Part shown: positions 28,301 to 38,853 of the stretch, piece after piece
Numbering within the stretch: the stretch's first letter is position 1
Layout of the letters: the number at the start of each line of letters is the position of its first letter
From: Rhodospirillaceae bacterium
GTDB lineage: Bacteria > Pseudomonadota > Alphaproteobacteria > UBA6615
NCBI GenBank assembly: GCA_002713365.1
Contig: PASR01000014.1
Coordinates: 187,133 to 251,132, forward strand
DNA: 64,000 nucleotides
Direction of reading: 5' to 3'
Translations under genes and position numbers: made by a program
The notes under the pieces: generated by a model
What the model was told of the DNA's origin: nothing
Databases searched by the model: none
Seen by the model: only the letters and a program-made list of their open reading frames with translations

Positions 28301-29896
28301 ATGACTGCCAAAGATATTAAGTCAGTAAATTCTGCGCCTCAATTAGAAGGTAATAATAAGAACTACGTACGTATTTTTGATACCACCTTACGTGATGGTG
28401 AGCAATCTCCTGGCTGCTCTATGAATTTAGAGGAAAAAGTGAGAGTTGCTTTAATGCTTGAAGAGATGGGTGTCGATATAATCGAGGCGGGTTTTCCTAT
28501 CGCATCAAATGGTGATTTTGATTCTGTAAGAGAAGTAGCTAATGCTGTTAAAGAAAGTAGCGTTGCTGGTTTGGCTCGTGCTTCAGTAAATGACATAGAT
28601 AGGGCTTGGGAAGCGTTAAAGGGAGCAGCAAGACCTCGTATACACACTTTCTTATCTACTAGCCCTTTGCACATGAGGGTGAAACTTCAGATGGATCCAG
28701 ATGAAGTTCATCAGGCTATAATTGATAGTGTAACTCATGCGCGTAATCTATGCCCTGATGTAGAGTGGTCTCCTGAGGACGGCTCTCGTACGGAACATGA
28801 TTTTTTATGCCGTGTTGTAGAAAGTGCTATAAGAGCTGGAGCAACTACCATTAATATTCCAGATACTGTTGGTTACGCCGTACCTGATGAATTTGCAGAT
28901 TTGATTTCTATGCTATTCAATAGAGTTCCTAATATAGATAAAGCTATAATATCTGTACACTGCCATAATGATTTAGGACTTGCGGTAGCCAATTCCTTAG
29001 CTGCTGTAAATATGGGGGCCAGACAGATTGAATGTACCATTAATGGAATAGGGGAAAGAGCTGGAAACTGCGCACTAGAAGAAGTGGTTATGGCTTTAAG
29101 AACACGACCTGATTCTATGCCATATGCTACCGGAATAGATACCACTGTTATAACTCGTGCCAGCCATTTAGTTTCAACCATTACAGGGTTTTCTGTTCAA
29201 CCTAATAAAGCAATTGTTGGGGCAAATGCCTTCGCCCATGAAGCAGGAATACACCAAGATGGAGTGCTTAAAGACGCACAGACCTATGAAATTATGACTC
29301 CTGAATCTGTCGGTTTAACCCATTCTAATCTCGTAATGGGAAAACACTCAGGTAGCCATGCTTTTCATGAAAAGTTGAAAGAATTAGGGTATGGGGACTT
29401 GGGGCAAAACGCTGTAGCAAATGCTTTTCAACGCTTTAAAGAGTTAGCAGATAAAAAGAAGGATGTTTTTGACGAGGATATCGTGGCCTTAGTTGATGAT
29501 ACAATACAACATGATAGTGATCGTATAAAATTTATATCATTGCAGGTTGTAGCCGGATCAAAGGGACCACAAACTGCCGAATTAGAGCTTGAGATTGATG
29601 GAAATATTATAGCTACTAAAGCAGATGGAAATGGACCAGTTGATGCAAGTTTTAAGGCTATTAAGGAGCTTTGTCCCCATATAGCTACACTACAATTGTA
29701 TCAAGTCCAAGCCGTAACTGAGGGAGCGGATGCTCAAGCCGATGTTACGGTAAGATTAGAAGAAAATGGAAAAACAGTTAACGGACAAGGCGCTGACGCT
29801 GATACTTTGGTTGCGTCGGTGCGTGCTTATTTGCACGCTCTTAACAAATTAAATATCAAAAGAGAAAAGACTGCACCAGAAGCACTTACTGCATAG
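28301..29896 (+). CDS. leuA: 2-isopropylmalate synthase
   Basis: The 531-residue enzyme condenses acetyl-CoA with 2-oxoisovalerate, the first step to leucine. The HMGL-like TIM barrel begins at RIFDTTLRDGEQSPGCSM; the metal ligands include HCHNDLGLAVANS. A GANAFAHEAGIHQDG segment and a C-terminal LeuA dimer regulatory domain (from about residue 390) follow, so leucine feedback inhibition is expected. The length is of the long regulated type. It follows the ilv genes, completing the route to leucine precursors, but has its own structured leader. Confidence 0.97.
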   Translation: MTAKDIKSVNSAPQLEGNNKNYVRIFDTTLRDGEQSPGCSMNLEEKVRVALMLEEMGVDIIEAGFPIASNGDFDSVREVANAVKESSVAGLARASVNDIDRAWEALKGAARPRIHTFLSTSPLHMRVKLQMDPDEVHQAIIDSVTHARNLCPDVEWSPEDGSRTEHDFLCRVVESAIRAGATTINIPDTVGYAVPDEFADLISMLFNRVPNIDKAIISVHCHNDLGLAVANSLAAVNMGARQIECTINGIGERAGNCALEEVVMALRTRPDSMPYATGIDTTVITRASHLVSTITGFSVQPNKAIVGANAFAHEAGIHQDGVLKDAQTYEIMTPESVGLTHSNLVMGKHSGSHAFHEKLKELGYGDLGQNAVANAFQRFKELADKKKDVFDEDIVALVDDTIQHDSDRIKFISLQVVAGSKGPQTAELELEIDGNIIATKADGNGPVDASFKAIKELCPHIATLQLYQVQAVTEGADAQADVTVRLEENGKTVNGQGADADTLVASVRAYLHALNKLNIKREKTAPEALTA

Positions 29897-29945
29897 GTGT
29901 AACCCCGTAACCGTGTGGTTTTTAAGCCAGTAAACGAGGCGATAA

Positions 29946-30989
<1,044 letters not shown>

Positions 30990-31027
30990 TATGCATGAAC
31001 GAATCGTAATTATTTTAAGGAAGGGTT

Positions 31028-31945
31028 GTGGCTAAGCGCAGTGCCAAAGTAAGTATAGCTGGAATGGTACTTCCCGTTCGTTTGTGGACTCAAAGATTTG
31101 CATTTTTGGGCTTAGTGTTACTATCGCTTACACTTATGCTCTTTAGCAGAGCAGAGATATCTAGCGTTAGTCAGGTTAGATTAGCTATCGTTGATCTTGT
31201 TACTCCAGTGATATTTGTTTTTAGCAAGCCAGTTCAGGCAATGGAGGGACTCGTTTCTAATGTGGAGAGGTTGTTTTTTCTTAATCAAGAAAACCAGAAT
31301 CTTCGTGAAAGTAATGCAAGATTGATACAATGGGTGGAAGAAGCGCGAAAATTAAATATTGAGAATGCTACGTTGCGTGCACAACTCGAATATGTACCTG
31401 ATAAGCGCTCACAATTTGTTACTGCTCGTATTGTTGCGGATACGGGAGGTGCATTTTTTCATTCCTTATTGATAAATGCTGGTGCACGTCAATTTGTTCG
31501 TAGAGGACAAGCGGTTGTATGGCAGGGTGCACTAATTGGACGGATAGCTGAGGTTGGCAATAGAACATCTCGAGTTCTGTTGATGATAGATATAAATTCA
31601 CATATACCTGTTATGGTTGAATCTACTAGTGATCGAGCGATCCTCGCAGGCAATAATACCTCACGACCCGTATTAGAGTTTTTACCTGATAATTCTCCTA
31701 TTTCAAGAGGAGATCGAATTGTTACATCGGGTCACGGAGGAGTTTATCCCCCTGGTCTGGTAGTGGGTACTGTAGCACAGGCAACTGATAGTACAGTTAG
31801 CGTAAAACCATTTGTAGATTGGTCTAAGTTAAATCAGGCAGTAATACTAGATTATGGACTTGATGGAATATTACCTCCGCCTGAACGAGTCCCAACTAGT
31901 GCTTTGCAGACTGAAGTATCTTCGGATTTAAAAACAAAACAATGA
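31028..31945 (+). CDS. mreC: rod shape-determining protein MreC
   Basis: The 305-residue inner-membrane protein has one N-terminal transmembrane helix (about 24-41), a coiled coil near 75-120 (RLFFLNQENQNLRESNARLIQW) and a periplasmic beta domain that ends around residue 285. It starts at GTG after AAGG. Its last codons overlap the mreD start by four bases (ATGA). MreC links PBP2 to the MreB filament. Confidence 0.94.
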   Translation: MAKRSAKVSIAGMVLPVRLWTQRFAFLGLVLLSLTLMLFSRAEISSVSQVRLAIVDLVTPVIFVFSKPVQAMEGLVSNVERLFFLNQENQNLRESNARLIQWVEEARKLNIENATLRAQLEYVPDKRSQFVTARIVADTGGAFFHSLLINAGARQFVRRGQAVVWQGALIGRIAEVGNRTSRVLLMIDINSHIPVMVESTSDRAILAGNNTSRPVLEFLPDNSPISRGDRIVTSGHGGVYPPGLVVGTVAQATDSTVSVKPFVDWSKLNQAVILDYGLDGILPPPERVPTSALQTEVSSDLKTKQ

Positions 31946-32469
31946 ATTTTCTTTCTGATTTTGCATGGTTAATACGTTATCTTCAGAGTGCCATACCAAT
32001 AGTTATAACTTTATTTTTTGTTCTTCTTGGTCAGTTACAAATGCCTTTGCAATATTTGAGTGATATAATTACTGGTTTTGCAGTTATTTCAATTTATTAT
32101 TGGGTTATGTTTAGGCCTGAACTTATGCCTATTATATTTGTTTTTTTTCTAGGTATTATCCAAGATTCATTGTCAGGCGCTCCGCTTGGACTTAACTCAC
32201 TTGTTTACTTGTTTATACATGCCCTGGTCTATAATCAGCGCAGGTTTATAGTTGGAAAATCTTTCTGGTTGTTTTGGGGGGGATTCGCCATAGTTTTAGT
32301 ATTGGCAGTATTTTGCACATGGTGCTTGGCGTCAATAGTGCGAGGGTCGTACCTTGCTCCAGAAGCTGCAGTTATAGGTCTTATTATGACTATAATTATG
32401 TTTCCTGCTATCGTTTGGCTATTAGGTAATACGCAGAGAAGATTTATTGGGTCGGCAAGGTTCTACTAA
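31942..32469 (+). CDS. mreD: rod shape-determining protein MreD
   Basis: The 175-residue protein is almost wholly hydrophobic with five or six membrane helices, consistent with MreD, an integral partner of MreC. The GIIQDSLSGAPLGLNSLVYLF segment matches the family. The ATG overlaps the end of mreC and the TAA overlaps the ATG of mrdA by one base, so the three genes are translationally coupled. Confidence 0.9.
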   Translation: MNFLSDFAWLIRYLQSAIPIVITLFFVLLGQLQMPLQYLSDIITGFAVISIYYWVMFRPELMPIIFVFFLGIIQDSLSGAPLGLNSLVYLFIHALVYNQRRFIVGKSFWLFWGGFAIVLVLAVFCTWCLASIVRGSYLAPEAAVIGLIMTIIMFPAIVWLLGNTQRRFIGSARFY

Positions 32470-34355
32470 TGCTAAATCGTGGAGAAGATCAGTACCGTGT
32501 ATTTTCTCGCAGGGCAGCAATACTGGTGGGAGGTAAAGCCGCTTTATTATCTGCTCTAATCGGGCGTATGTATTATTTGCAAGTTATTGAAGCTGATCGT
32601 TATCAGTTAATGGCTGAAGAAAACAGAATAAATCTTCGACTTTTAACCCCTTCACGGGGACAAATTTTTGATCGTTTTGGTGTCCCGCTGGCCATTAATC
32701 AGCAGAATTATCAAGTTCTAATAAAATCAGAAAACAATCCAGATATTGAAAAAACATTAACTCATTTAGGGCGTTTAATCCCTCTATCTGCTAATGATCG
32801 TAAGCGTATTTTAAAAGATGTTTCTCGTAAAAGGAAATTTGTGCCTGTCTTGGTGCGGGAATATTTAGAATGGGAGGATGTAGCTAGAATTGAGGTAAAT
32901 GCTCCAGATCTACCGGGTATTACCATTGAGTCAGGTTCACTGCGGTTCTATCCACAAGGTGAAGCGGCTTTTCATGCCTTGGGCTATGTTGGAGCTGTTT
33001 CACCTAAGCATAAAACAGGCGATAGATTGCTCGAACTACCAGGTTTTAAAGTTGGCCTAAGTGGTGTTGAGCAAACTTTTGACCTTGCCTTGCGCGGTAA
33101 AGCTGGTTCCAGCCAGCTTGAAGTTAATGCACTTGGCAGAGTGATTAGGGAGTTAGATAGAAAAGAAGGAAAAACGGGACAGAATATAGTTCTTACTATT
33201 GATACTTCTCTGCAAAAACAGGCAATGAAGGCGCTGGAAGGTAAGACAGGCTCGATAGTGGTTTTGGACGTTCATACGGGAGCGACTATGGTTCAGGCTT
33301 CTAGTCCCAGCTTTGATCCTAATAACTTCACTAATGGTATTAGTGAGAATGAGTGGAAAGAACTGTCTGAAGATGAACGCGCTCCTCTTCGTAACAAAGC
33401 GATTGCAGGAGAATATGCTCCGGGATCAACCTTTAAAATGATTGTTGCTCTGGCTGCTTTAGAGGCAGGAATAATAAATAAAAATACATCATTCTTTTGC
33501 TCTGGAAGTTTAACATTAGGTGATGGTAAATTTCATTGTTGGAAGAAACATGGACATGGCTTAACAAACCTAAAAAAAGGTATTGCTCAGTCATGTGATG
33601 TTTATTTCTATGAGCTTTCAAGGCGCGTCGGTATAGATAGAATAGCTATAATGGCTAAACGGTTTGGGCTAGGACAAAACTTAGACCTCGATATTCCTGG
33701 CTCTAGACCAGGTTTAATTCCCAACAAAGCATGGAAGAAGGCTGCTATCGGAAAGTCATGGGTAAGGGGGGAAACATTATTAGCAGCAATTGGACAAGGT
33801 TTTGTTTTAACTACCCCTATGCAACTTGCAACAATGGTGGCTCGCCTAGCCAATGGGGGTAAAGCCATTACTCCGTTTGTTGCACGTGATATTATTTCTA
33901 GGAATAAAATTATAAGCCGTACAGATTTGCCTGCTTCTGATATGGGTTTAAATCCTAATCACCTTAGGATGGTACTTAAATCCATGGAAGCGGTAATAAA
34001 TAATCAATGGGGTACAGCCTATCGTGCAAGGATTATGGTGCCTGGTATGGGAATGGGGGGTAAAACTGGTACTTCTCAAGTACGAAGAATTACGCAGGCT
34101 GAAAGAGATTCGGGTATAATAAAAAACGAACAACTACCATGGAAACGTCGTGATCATGCTTTGTTTGTTGGTTTTGCTCCTATCGTGTCTCCCCGTTACG
34201 CTATATCAGTAGTGATTGAACATGGAGGCGGTGGTCCAAAAATCGCTGCGCCGATAGCCCGCGATATAATGGTAGATACCTTGAATAGAGATCCGGCCGG
34301 TCAGGCCCCCGGCGCTGATGTTGCTGAGTGGCAAACAGTCCCAAAAGAGGCTTAG
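32469..34355 (+). CDS. mrdA: penicillin-binding protein 2 (elongation transpeptidase)
   Basis: The 628-residue class B penicillin-binding protein cross-links peptidoglycan during elongation. It has an N-terminal membrane anchor (about 14-32) and a dimerisation domain beginning LLTPSRGQIFDRFG. Its transpeptidase domain contains the nucleophile Ser320 in STFK, SCD near 374 as the SxN-type motif and KTGT near 533. It is coupled to mreD by a one-base overlap, and rodA follows immediately. Confidence 0.96.
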   Translation: MLNRGEDQYRVFSRRAAILVGGKAALLSALIGRMYYLQVIEADRYQLMAEENRINLRLLTPSRGQIFDRFGVPLAINQQNYQVLIKSENNPDIEKTLTHLGRLIPLSANDRKRILKDVSRKRKFVPVLVREYLEWEDVARIEVNAPDLPGITIESGSLRFYPQGEAAFHALGYVGAVSPKHKTGDRLLELPGFKVGLSGVEQTFDLALRGKAGSSQLEVNALGRVIRELDRKEGKTGQNIVLTIDTSLQKQAMKALEGKTGSIVVLDVHTGATMVQASSPSFDPNNFTNGISENEWKELSEDERAPLRNKAIAGEYAPGSTFKMIVALAALEAGIINKNTSFFCSGSLTLGDGKFHCWKKHGHGLTNLKKGIAQSCDVYFYELSRRVGIDRIAIMAKRFGLGQNLDLDIPGSRPGLIPNKAWKKAAIGKSWVRGETLLAAIGQGFVLTTPMQLATMVARLANGGKAITPFVARDIISRNKIISRTDLPASDMGLNPNHLRMVLKSMEAVINNQWGTAYRARIMVPGMGMGGKTGTSQVRRITQAERDSGIIKNEQLPWKRRDHALFVGFAPIVSPRYAISVVIEHGGGGPKIAAPIARDIMVDTLNRDPAGQAPGADVAEWQTVPKEA

Positions 34356-34359
34356 AATC

Positions 34360-35511
34360 GTGTCACGTATGACAGAATTTGGAAGCTCCGATAAGACATA
34401 TATGGAAAAGATTTTTCAGCTCAATTGGCAGATAGTATTGATTATTTTTCTAATTGCAGGTGTTGGATTTTCTATGTTGTATTCAGCTGCAAGCGGAGAT
34501 TTAAGTCCCTGGGCTTCCCGCCAAATGTTACGTTTTGGTATTGGCGTGATATTAATGTTAATTATATCCATAATAGATATAAGATTCTGGCTTAAAATGT
34601 CTTATGCACTTTATGGGATAAGCTTTATTTTATTAGCTACGGTCGATGTGCTTGGTTCTGTAGCCATGGGAGCGCAACGCTGGTTAGATCTCACTTTATT
34701 CCAGTTACAACCATCAGAAATTATGAAAATTGTAATGGTTATGGCCTTAGCCAGATATTTTCATGGCCTAGAAGTAGGTGACGCCGGGAGGGTGCGCTAT
34801 TTAGTAATCCCTTTAATATTAATTTTAGCACCAGTTGCATTGGTATTACGACAACCGGATTTAGGAACCGCTGGAGTACTAGGTTTAATTGGCGCTGTTA
34901 TGCTTTGGTTGGCTGGTATAAGAGTATGGCAATGCCTTATTTTTAGTTTTTCTTCGATTGCGGCTATCCCCATCGGATGGCAATTTCTACATGAGTATCA
35001 AAAACAAAGGATTTTAACATTTCTCAATCCTGACTTGGATCCATTAGGGTCTGGTTATAATATAATTCAATCAAAAATAGCTATGGGATCTGGAGGGTTA
35101 TTCGGTAAAGGGTTTATGGAGGGGACCCAGAGTCACCTAAATTTTTTACCAGAAAAACAAACAGACTTTATTTTTACTATGCTAGCTGAAGAGTTTGGTT
35201 TTATTGGTGGTACAACATTAATTGGACTTTATGCTCTATTAATTAGCTATTGTATTTTCATATCTTTCAGTTGTCGTAGTCAATTTGCACGCTTGTTATC
35301 TATGGGCTTGGTTGTGAACTTTTTTCTATATTTATTTATTAATATGGCAATGGTAATGGGACTTTTACCAGTGGTTGGCGTTCCTTTACCACTTATCTCA
35401 CATGGAGGTACGGCAATGCTTACTGTACTTATTGGATTTGGCTTAGTAATGAGTTCTGGTATCCATAAGGGGGTTTATATAAATCGTCGCGGTGCCTCTT
35501 TGATAATGTAG
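34360..35511 (+). CDS. rodA: RodA, SEDS peptidoglycan glycosyltransferase
   Basis: The roughly 383-residue polytopic protein belongs to the SEDS family and polymerises glycan strands with PBP2. Family segments are GAQRWLDLTLFQLQPSEIMK, RQPDLGTAG with the catalytic Asp region, GSGGLFGKGFMEGTQSHLNFLPEKQTDF and a C-terminal GLVMSSG. The frame stays open from an ATG inside mrdA at 34318, but a GTG five bases after the mrdA stop has AGAGG nine bases upstream and is preferred; an ATG at 34369 is the alternative. It is the last gene of the elongation operon. Confidence 0.94.
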   Translation: MSRMTEFGSSDKTYMEKIFQLNWQIVLIIFLIAGVGFSMLYSAASGDLSPWASRQMLRFGIGVILMLIISIIDIRFWLKMSYALYGISFILLATVDVLGSVAMGAQRWLDLTLFQLQPSEIMKIVMVMALARYFHGLEVGDAGRVRYLVIPLILILAPVALVLRQPDLGTAGVLGLIGAVMLWLAGIRVWQCLIFSFSSIAAIPIGWQFLHEYQKQRILTFLNPDLDPLGSGYNIIQSKIAMGSGGLFGKGFMEGTQSHLNFLPEKQTDFIFTMLAEEFGFIGGTTLIGLYALLISYCIFISFSCRSQFARLLSMGLVVNFFLYLFINMAMVMGLLPVVGVPLPLISHGGTAMLTVLIGFGLVMSSGIHKGVYINRRGASLIM

Positions 35512-35527
35512 AAAGGTATAATACCTA

Positions 35528-35556
35528 TCGACAGTCTTAAGTCTCTTTGTTATATC
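35528..35556 (+). promoter_or_regulatory. candidate promoter of tRNA-Lys
   Basis: TCGACA (-35, five of six consensus bases), a 17-base spacer and TATATC (-10, four of six) end 15 bases before the mature tRNA, which would leave a short 5' leader for RNase P. Confidence 0.45.
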
Positions 35557-35571
35557 CGTTACTCCTAAGAT

Positions 35572-35647
35572 GGGCCGTTAGCTCAGTTGGTAGAGCGGGT
35601 GACTCTTAATCACTAGGTCGAAGGTTCGAGCCCTTCACGGCCCACCA
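35572..35647 (+). tRNA. tRNA-Lys (anticodon CUU)
   Basis: The 76-base gene folds into a complete cloverleaf. The acceptor stem GGGCCGT pairs with ACGGCCC and the discriminator is A, with an encoded CCA. The D-arm is GCTC/GAGC. The anticodon stem GGTGA/TCACT encloses the loop CTCTTAA with anticodon CTT, and the T-arm GAAGG/CCTTC encloses TTCGAGC. It decodes AAG. A T-rich tract follows about ten bases downstream and may terminate transcription. Confidence 0.97.
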
Positions 35648-35741
35648 TTTAAGTTTTTTATTATTTCTTAAGATCATAGTTTATTACAGAATTTACTAAA
35701 TATTGATTTAACTAAAGTAATATTTTTAGGAAAATAAATTC

Positions 35742-36440
35742 ATGTTTACCGAAACTATTAAATTAAATCTCACAGATGGACAGATGAGTGCCTACATAGC
35801 ATATCCTGAAAAGTCTCCTATTGGAGCTGTTATTGCAATAATGGAGATATGGGGAGTTAATAATACTATGAAGGCTCACGCTCTTGAATTTGCTGAGGCA
35901 GGTTATATTTGTTTGGTCCCAGATCTATTCTGGAGACTTGGCCCTGATATTATTTTAGATGCAGATAATCCGAATGATTGGATGTTGTCATTAGACCGCT
36001 ATTTTAATTTTGATTATGATTTAGGGGCTAAGGATATGGAAGAAACTATGGAGTACTTGCGAAAACTAGATGTTTGTAACGGTAAGGTTGGAGCAGTGGG
36101 TTATTGCCTGGGTGGAAAAATGTGCTACTTGTTATCTTGCCGAACTAATATTGATTGCGCAGTTGCTTACTATGGAACTTACATCGAACACGCAATTTCG
36201 GAAGCATCTCAACTGAGCCAACCTTTTATGTTGCATCAGGCTTTAGCAGATACTTGGGTTCCACCTGCTATATGTAAATTTATTGAAGAAAAAATTAGCT
36301 ACAAGTCCAATGTAGAAATACATAAATACCCTGAAGCAGAGCATGCCTTTGCAAGGCATGGTGCAGAATCTTATTCGAAGGAAGAAGCTGATCTTGCTTT
36401 AGAACGGTCAGTTTCTTTTTTGGATATTCATCTAAAGTAA
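35742..36440 (+). CDS. dienelactone hydrolase family protein
   Basis: The 232-residue alpha/beta hydrolase has the dienelactone hydrolase catalytic set: the nucleophile Cys122 in VGYCLGGKM, Asp in ALADTWVPP and His in AEHAFARHG near the C-terminus. The family opens dienelactone in chloroaromatic breakdown and also includes general carboxymethylenebutenolidase-like esterases. AGGA lies about nine bases before the ATG. No other aromatic ring-cleavage gene is beside it, so the true substrate is open. Confidence 0.9.
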   Translation: MFTETIKLNLTDGQMSAYIAYPEKSPIGAVIAIMEIWGVNNTMKAHALEFAEAGYICLVPDLFWRLGPDIILDADNPNDWMLSLDRYFNFDYDLGAKDMEETMEYLRKLDVCNGKVGAVGYCLGGKMCYLLSCRTNIDCAVAYYGTYIEHAISEASQLSQPFMLHQALADTWVPPAICKFIEEKISYKSNVEIHKYPEAEHAFARHGAESYSKEEADLALERSVSFLDIHLK

Positions 36441-36487
36441 TTTTACTTTTATCTGATTTTAGAAGACTAAACAAAGGGAGGTTGGCT

Positions 36488-36787
36488 ATGTTAGGGGGTA
36501 TAGTAAATTTGTTTTGTAAATTATTTGGTTTAAAATTAGATAAAGTAGTAAATAACAAAAATGAAGCAAGTTGCCTATATAAGGGGTATACGATTTATGC
36601 TAAGCCACAAAAGGAAGGTGTTCAGTGGTTAACAGCTGGGGTAATAATTAGAACAGATAATATGGTAGTAAAAGAACATAAATTTGTTCGAGCTGACTTT
36701 CATGCTAACCGAGATACTGCAATTGAATTCTCTATATCTAAAGCACAACAAATAATTGATTTAGAAGGTGATAAAATATTTAATTAA
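36488..36787 (+). CDS. HlyU-family small protein
   Basis: The 99-residue protein contains the HlyU-type domain (YKGYTIYAKPQKEG, then VVKEHKFVRADFHANRDTAIEFSISKAQQIID). In Vibrio, HlyU regulates a haemolysin gene, but most family members in alphaproteobacteria are uncharacterised and lack that context. The ATG is six bases after GGGAGG; a TTG at 36482 directly abuts this sequence and is unlikely to be the start. It may be co-transcribed with the dienelactone hydrolase. Confidence 0.75.
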   Translation: MLGGIVNLFCKLFGLKLDKVVNNKNEASCLYKGYTIYAKPQKEGVQWLTAGVIIRTDNMVVKEHKFVRADFHANRDTAIEFSISKAQQIIDLEGDKIFN

Positions 36788-36808
36788 GTGAAGTATAAAA
36801 TATATTAA

Positions 36809-37606
36809 TTATTTTTTTCGGTTAGTTTCAAGCCTAGCTAACAAAGCATCTATGGCTTGGTCATGTTCTTCTGTATGGTGAGCTATTGCCTGAAAGGCAG
36901 CAGACATTTCTAATAATGTATCTAACTTTACATGCGCTCCCTCACGCATGAGTTTTTTAGCCATCCTTAATGAATGCACTGGATTGGCCGCCATGCGATT
37001 GGCTAAATCAATTGCTTCATCCAACAATTTATTATCTTGTACAACTTTTGATACTAGCCCGCAATTTAGCGCTTCTATTGCCCCTATAGTATCTCCAGTG
37101 AAAGTTAACTCAGCAGCCTTTGATTGGCCTATTAGGCGAGGTAGAAGCCAGGCTCCCCCATCACCTGGAATTATACCAAGTTTCACAAAACTTTCTGCAA
37201 ATTTTGCCTTCTCTGAAGCTATTCTAATATCACACATACAGGCTAGATCTAAGCCTGCTCCAATGGCAGCACCATTAACCGCTGCTATAGTTGGAACATC
37301 CAAATTGTATAGGCTAAGCGGTATATTCTGGATATCATGACGGTAATTATTTCTTATTTGATAGGGGTTCCCATTTGAAAGCCCTTTGCGGTCACGCATA
37401 TCTTTTACGTTACCTCCCGCACTAAATGCAGATCCGGAACCGGTTAAAATTACAACTGAAACACTTTCATCTTTTTTTATTCGCTCACAAACATCAACAA
37501 AGGCTTGGAATTGTCCATCACCTGAAAGCGCATTGCGTTCTTCTGGGCGGTTCATAGTTAATGTAACTATTGCATCTTTTTGTTCATATTTTATAAAGTT
37601 AGTCAT
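36809..37606 (-). CDS. enoyl-CoA hydratase/isomerase family protein
   Basis: The 265-residue crotonase-fold protein has the oxyanion-hole segments AFSAGGNVKDM and NGAAIGAGLDLACMCD and the catalytic region FAESFVKLGIIPGDGGAWLLPRLIG. The first catalytic Glu position is kept (Glu in AESFVK), while the second Glu site holds Asp (PGDGG), as in many non-beta-oxidation crotonases. GGAG lies before the ATG. It is divergent from the acyl-CoA dehydrogenase pair; joint catabolism of an acyl-CoA is likely, substrate unknown. Confidence 0.9.
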   Translation of the reverse strand: MTNFIKYEQKDAIVTLTMNRPEERNALSGDGQFQAFVDVCERIKKDESVSVVILTGSGSAFSAGGNVKDMRDRKGLSNGNPYQIRNNYRHDIQNIPLSLYNLDVPTIAAVNGAAIGAGLDLACMCDIRIASEKAKFAESFVKLGIIPGDGGAWLLPRLIGQSKAAELTFTGDTIGAIEALNCGLVSKVVQDNKLLDEAIDLANRMAANPVHSLRMAKKLMREGAHVKLDTLLEMSAAFQAIAHHTEEHDQAIDALLARLETNRKK

Positions 37607-37707
37607 GCTTATCTCCGGAATATTTAGGATTAATTAGCACATTCTTACTATTCGTCTAAGTTATAAGTGTAGTAATTAAAATTGTATTTATTAGAGAGAG
37701 TAACTTT

Positions 37708-38853
37708 ATGCAGGCATTTAATCTGGATTTGTGTGATTTACCACCTGGAGTGGATGTTTTACGGGAAGAAGTTCGTTCATTTCTTTTTGAAACATTAGGC
37801 TCCTACTCAAAACCTAATCGTGCTCGTTCTTGGTCAGCATTTGATGCTGACTTTAGTGGTAGGCTAGGTGATAGGGGTTGGCTAGGTATGACTTGGCCAG
37901 AACCTTATGGTAGTTCCCGCAGCGCATTAGAACGCTACATTGTTATAGAAGAGTTATTAGCATTTGGAGCACCTGTTGCAGCGCACTGGATTGGAGAACG
38001 TCAAAGTGGCCCTTTATTACTTAGGTTTGGTAGTGATAAACAGCAAGAAAAATTGTTGCCTGGTATTGCGAGTGGTAAAAGCTTTTTTTGTATTGGCATG
38101 AGCGAGCCAAACTCAGGATCTGATTTAGCATCAATAAATACTCATGCAAAACGTGATAATGATGGATGGGTGGTTAACGGACAAAAAATATGGACTACGT
38201 ATGCGCAAAAGTGCCATTACATGATTGCTCTTGTACGCACTAGTGGTTCTGTAAAAGATCGGCATGATGGTCTCTCACAACTTATAATTAACCTACGTGA
38301 TCCGGGTATTACCATTTCGCCTATTCGTAATATGATTGGTGATAAGGAATTTAACGAAGTTAAATTTGATAATGTTTTTGTTTCTGATTCGATGTTAGTT
38401 GGTGAAGAAGGTAACGGATGGCAGCAAGTAATTGCTGAATTAGCATTTGAACGTAGTGGTCCAGATCGCTTTCTAAGCGCTTACCGACTTATGGTTGAAC
38501 TGATTCGTATGTTTCACAAAACCGAAGATAAACATGCAGAAGTTGCTATTGGTCGATTGACAGCACATCTTGTTACATTAAGACAGATGTCACTTGCAGT
38601 TGCTGCTGTTCTTGAAACAGGTGAGCAGCCCACTATAGAAGCTACAGTAATTAAGGACCTCGGTGTAGCATTCGAACAATTAATACCTGAAATAGCCCAT
38701 GATTTAATTAATGTTGCGCCGAATATACTGCATGGAAGTGATTATGAAAAATCACTAGCATATATACAGCAAGCTTGTGTTTCTTTTTCTTTGAGGGGTG
38801 GAACAACAGAAATATTAAGGAGTGTTATTGCAAGAGGCCTAGGTTTAAGATGA
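37708..38853 (+). CDS. acyl-CoA dehydrogenase, subunit A of a paired enzyme
   Basis: The 381-residue flavoprotein shows the acyl-CoA dehydrogenase fold, with GMSEPNSGSDLASI in the FAD-contacting strand, KIWTTYAQ and a C-terminal FSLRGGTTEILRSVIARGLG. The downstream acyl-CoA dehydrogenase gene overlaps it by four bases (ATGA). Adjacent unequal acyl-CoA dehydrogenase genes often encode alpha2-beta2 enzymes that act on bulky acyl-CoAs, as with the FadE pairs of steroid side-chain breakdown. That pairing is an inference from the layout. Confidence 0.9.
   Translation: MQAFNLDLCDLPPGVDVLREEVRSFLFETLGSYSKPNRARSWSAFDADFSGRLGDRGWLGMTWPEPYGSSRSALERYIVIEELLAFGAPVAAHWIGERQSGPLLLRFGSDKQQEKLLPGIASGKSFFCIGMSEPNSGSDLASINTHAKRDNDGWVVNGQKIWTTYAQKCHYMIALVRTSGSVKDRHDGLSQLIINLRDPGITISPIRNMIGDKEFNEVKFDNVFVSDSMLVGEEGNGWQQVIAELAFERSGPDRFLSAYRLMVELIRMFHKTEDKHAEVAIGRLTAHLVTLRQMSLAVAAVLETGEQPTIEATVIKDLGVAFEQLIPEIAHDLINVAPNILHGSDYEKSLAYIQQACVSFSLRGGTTEILRSVIARGLGLR

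Noticed and set aside
29909-29923. Intrinsic terminator after leuA
   Set aside because: The stem AACC/GGTT has only four base pairs; followed by a few T residues it is too weak to call.
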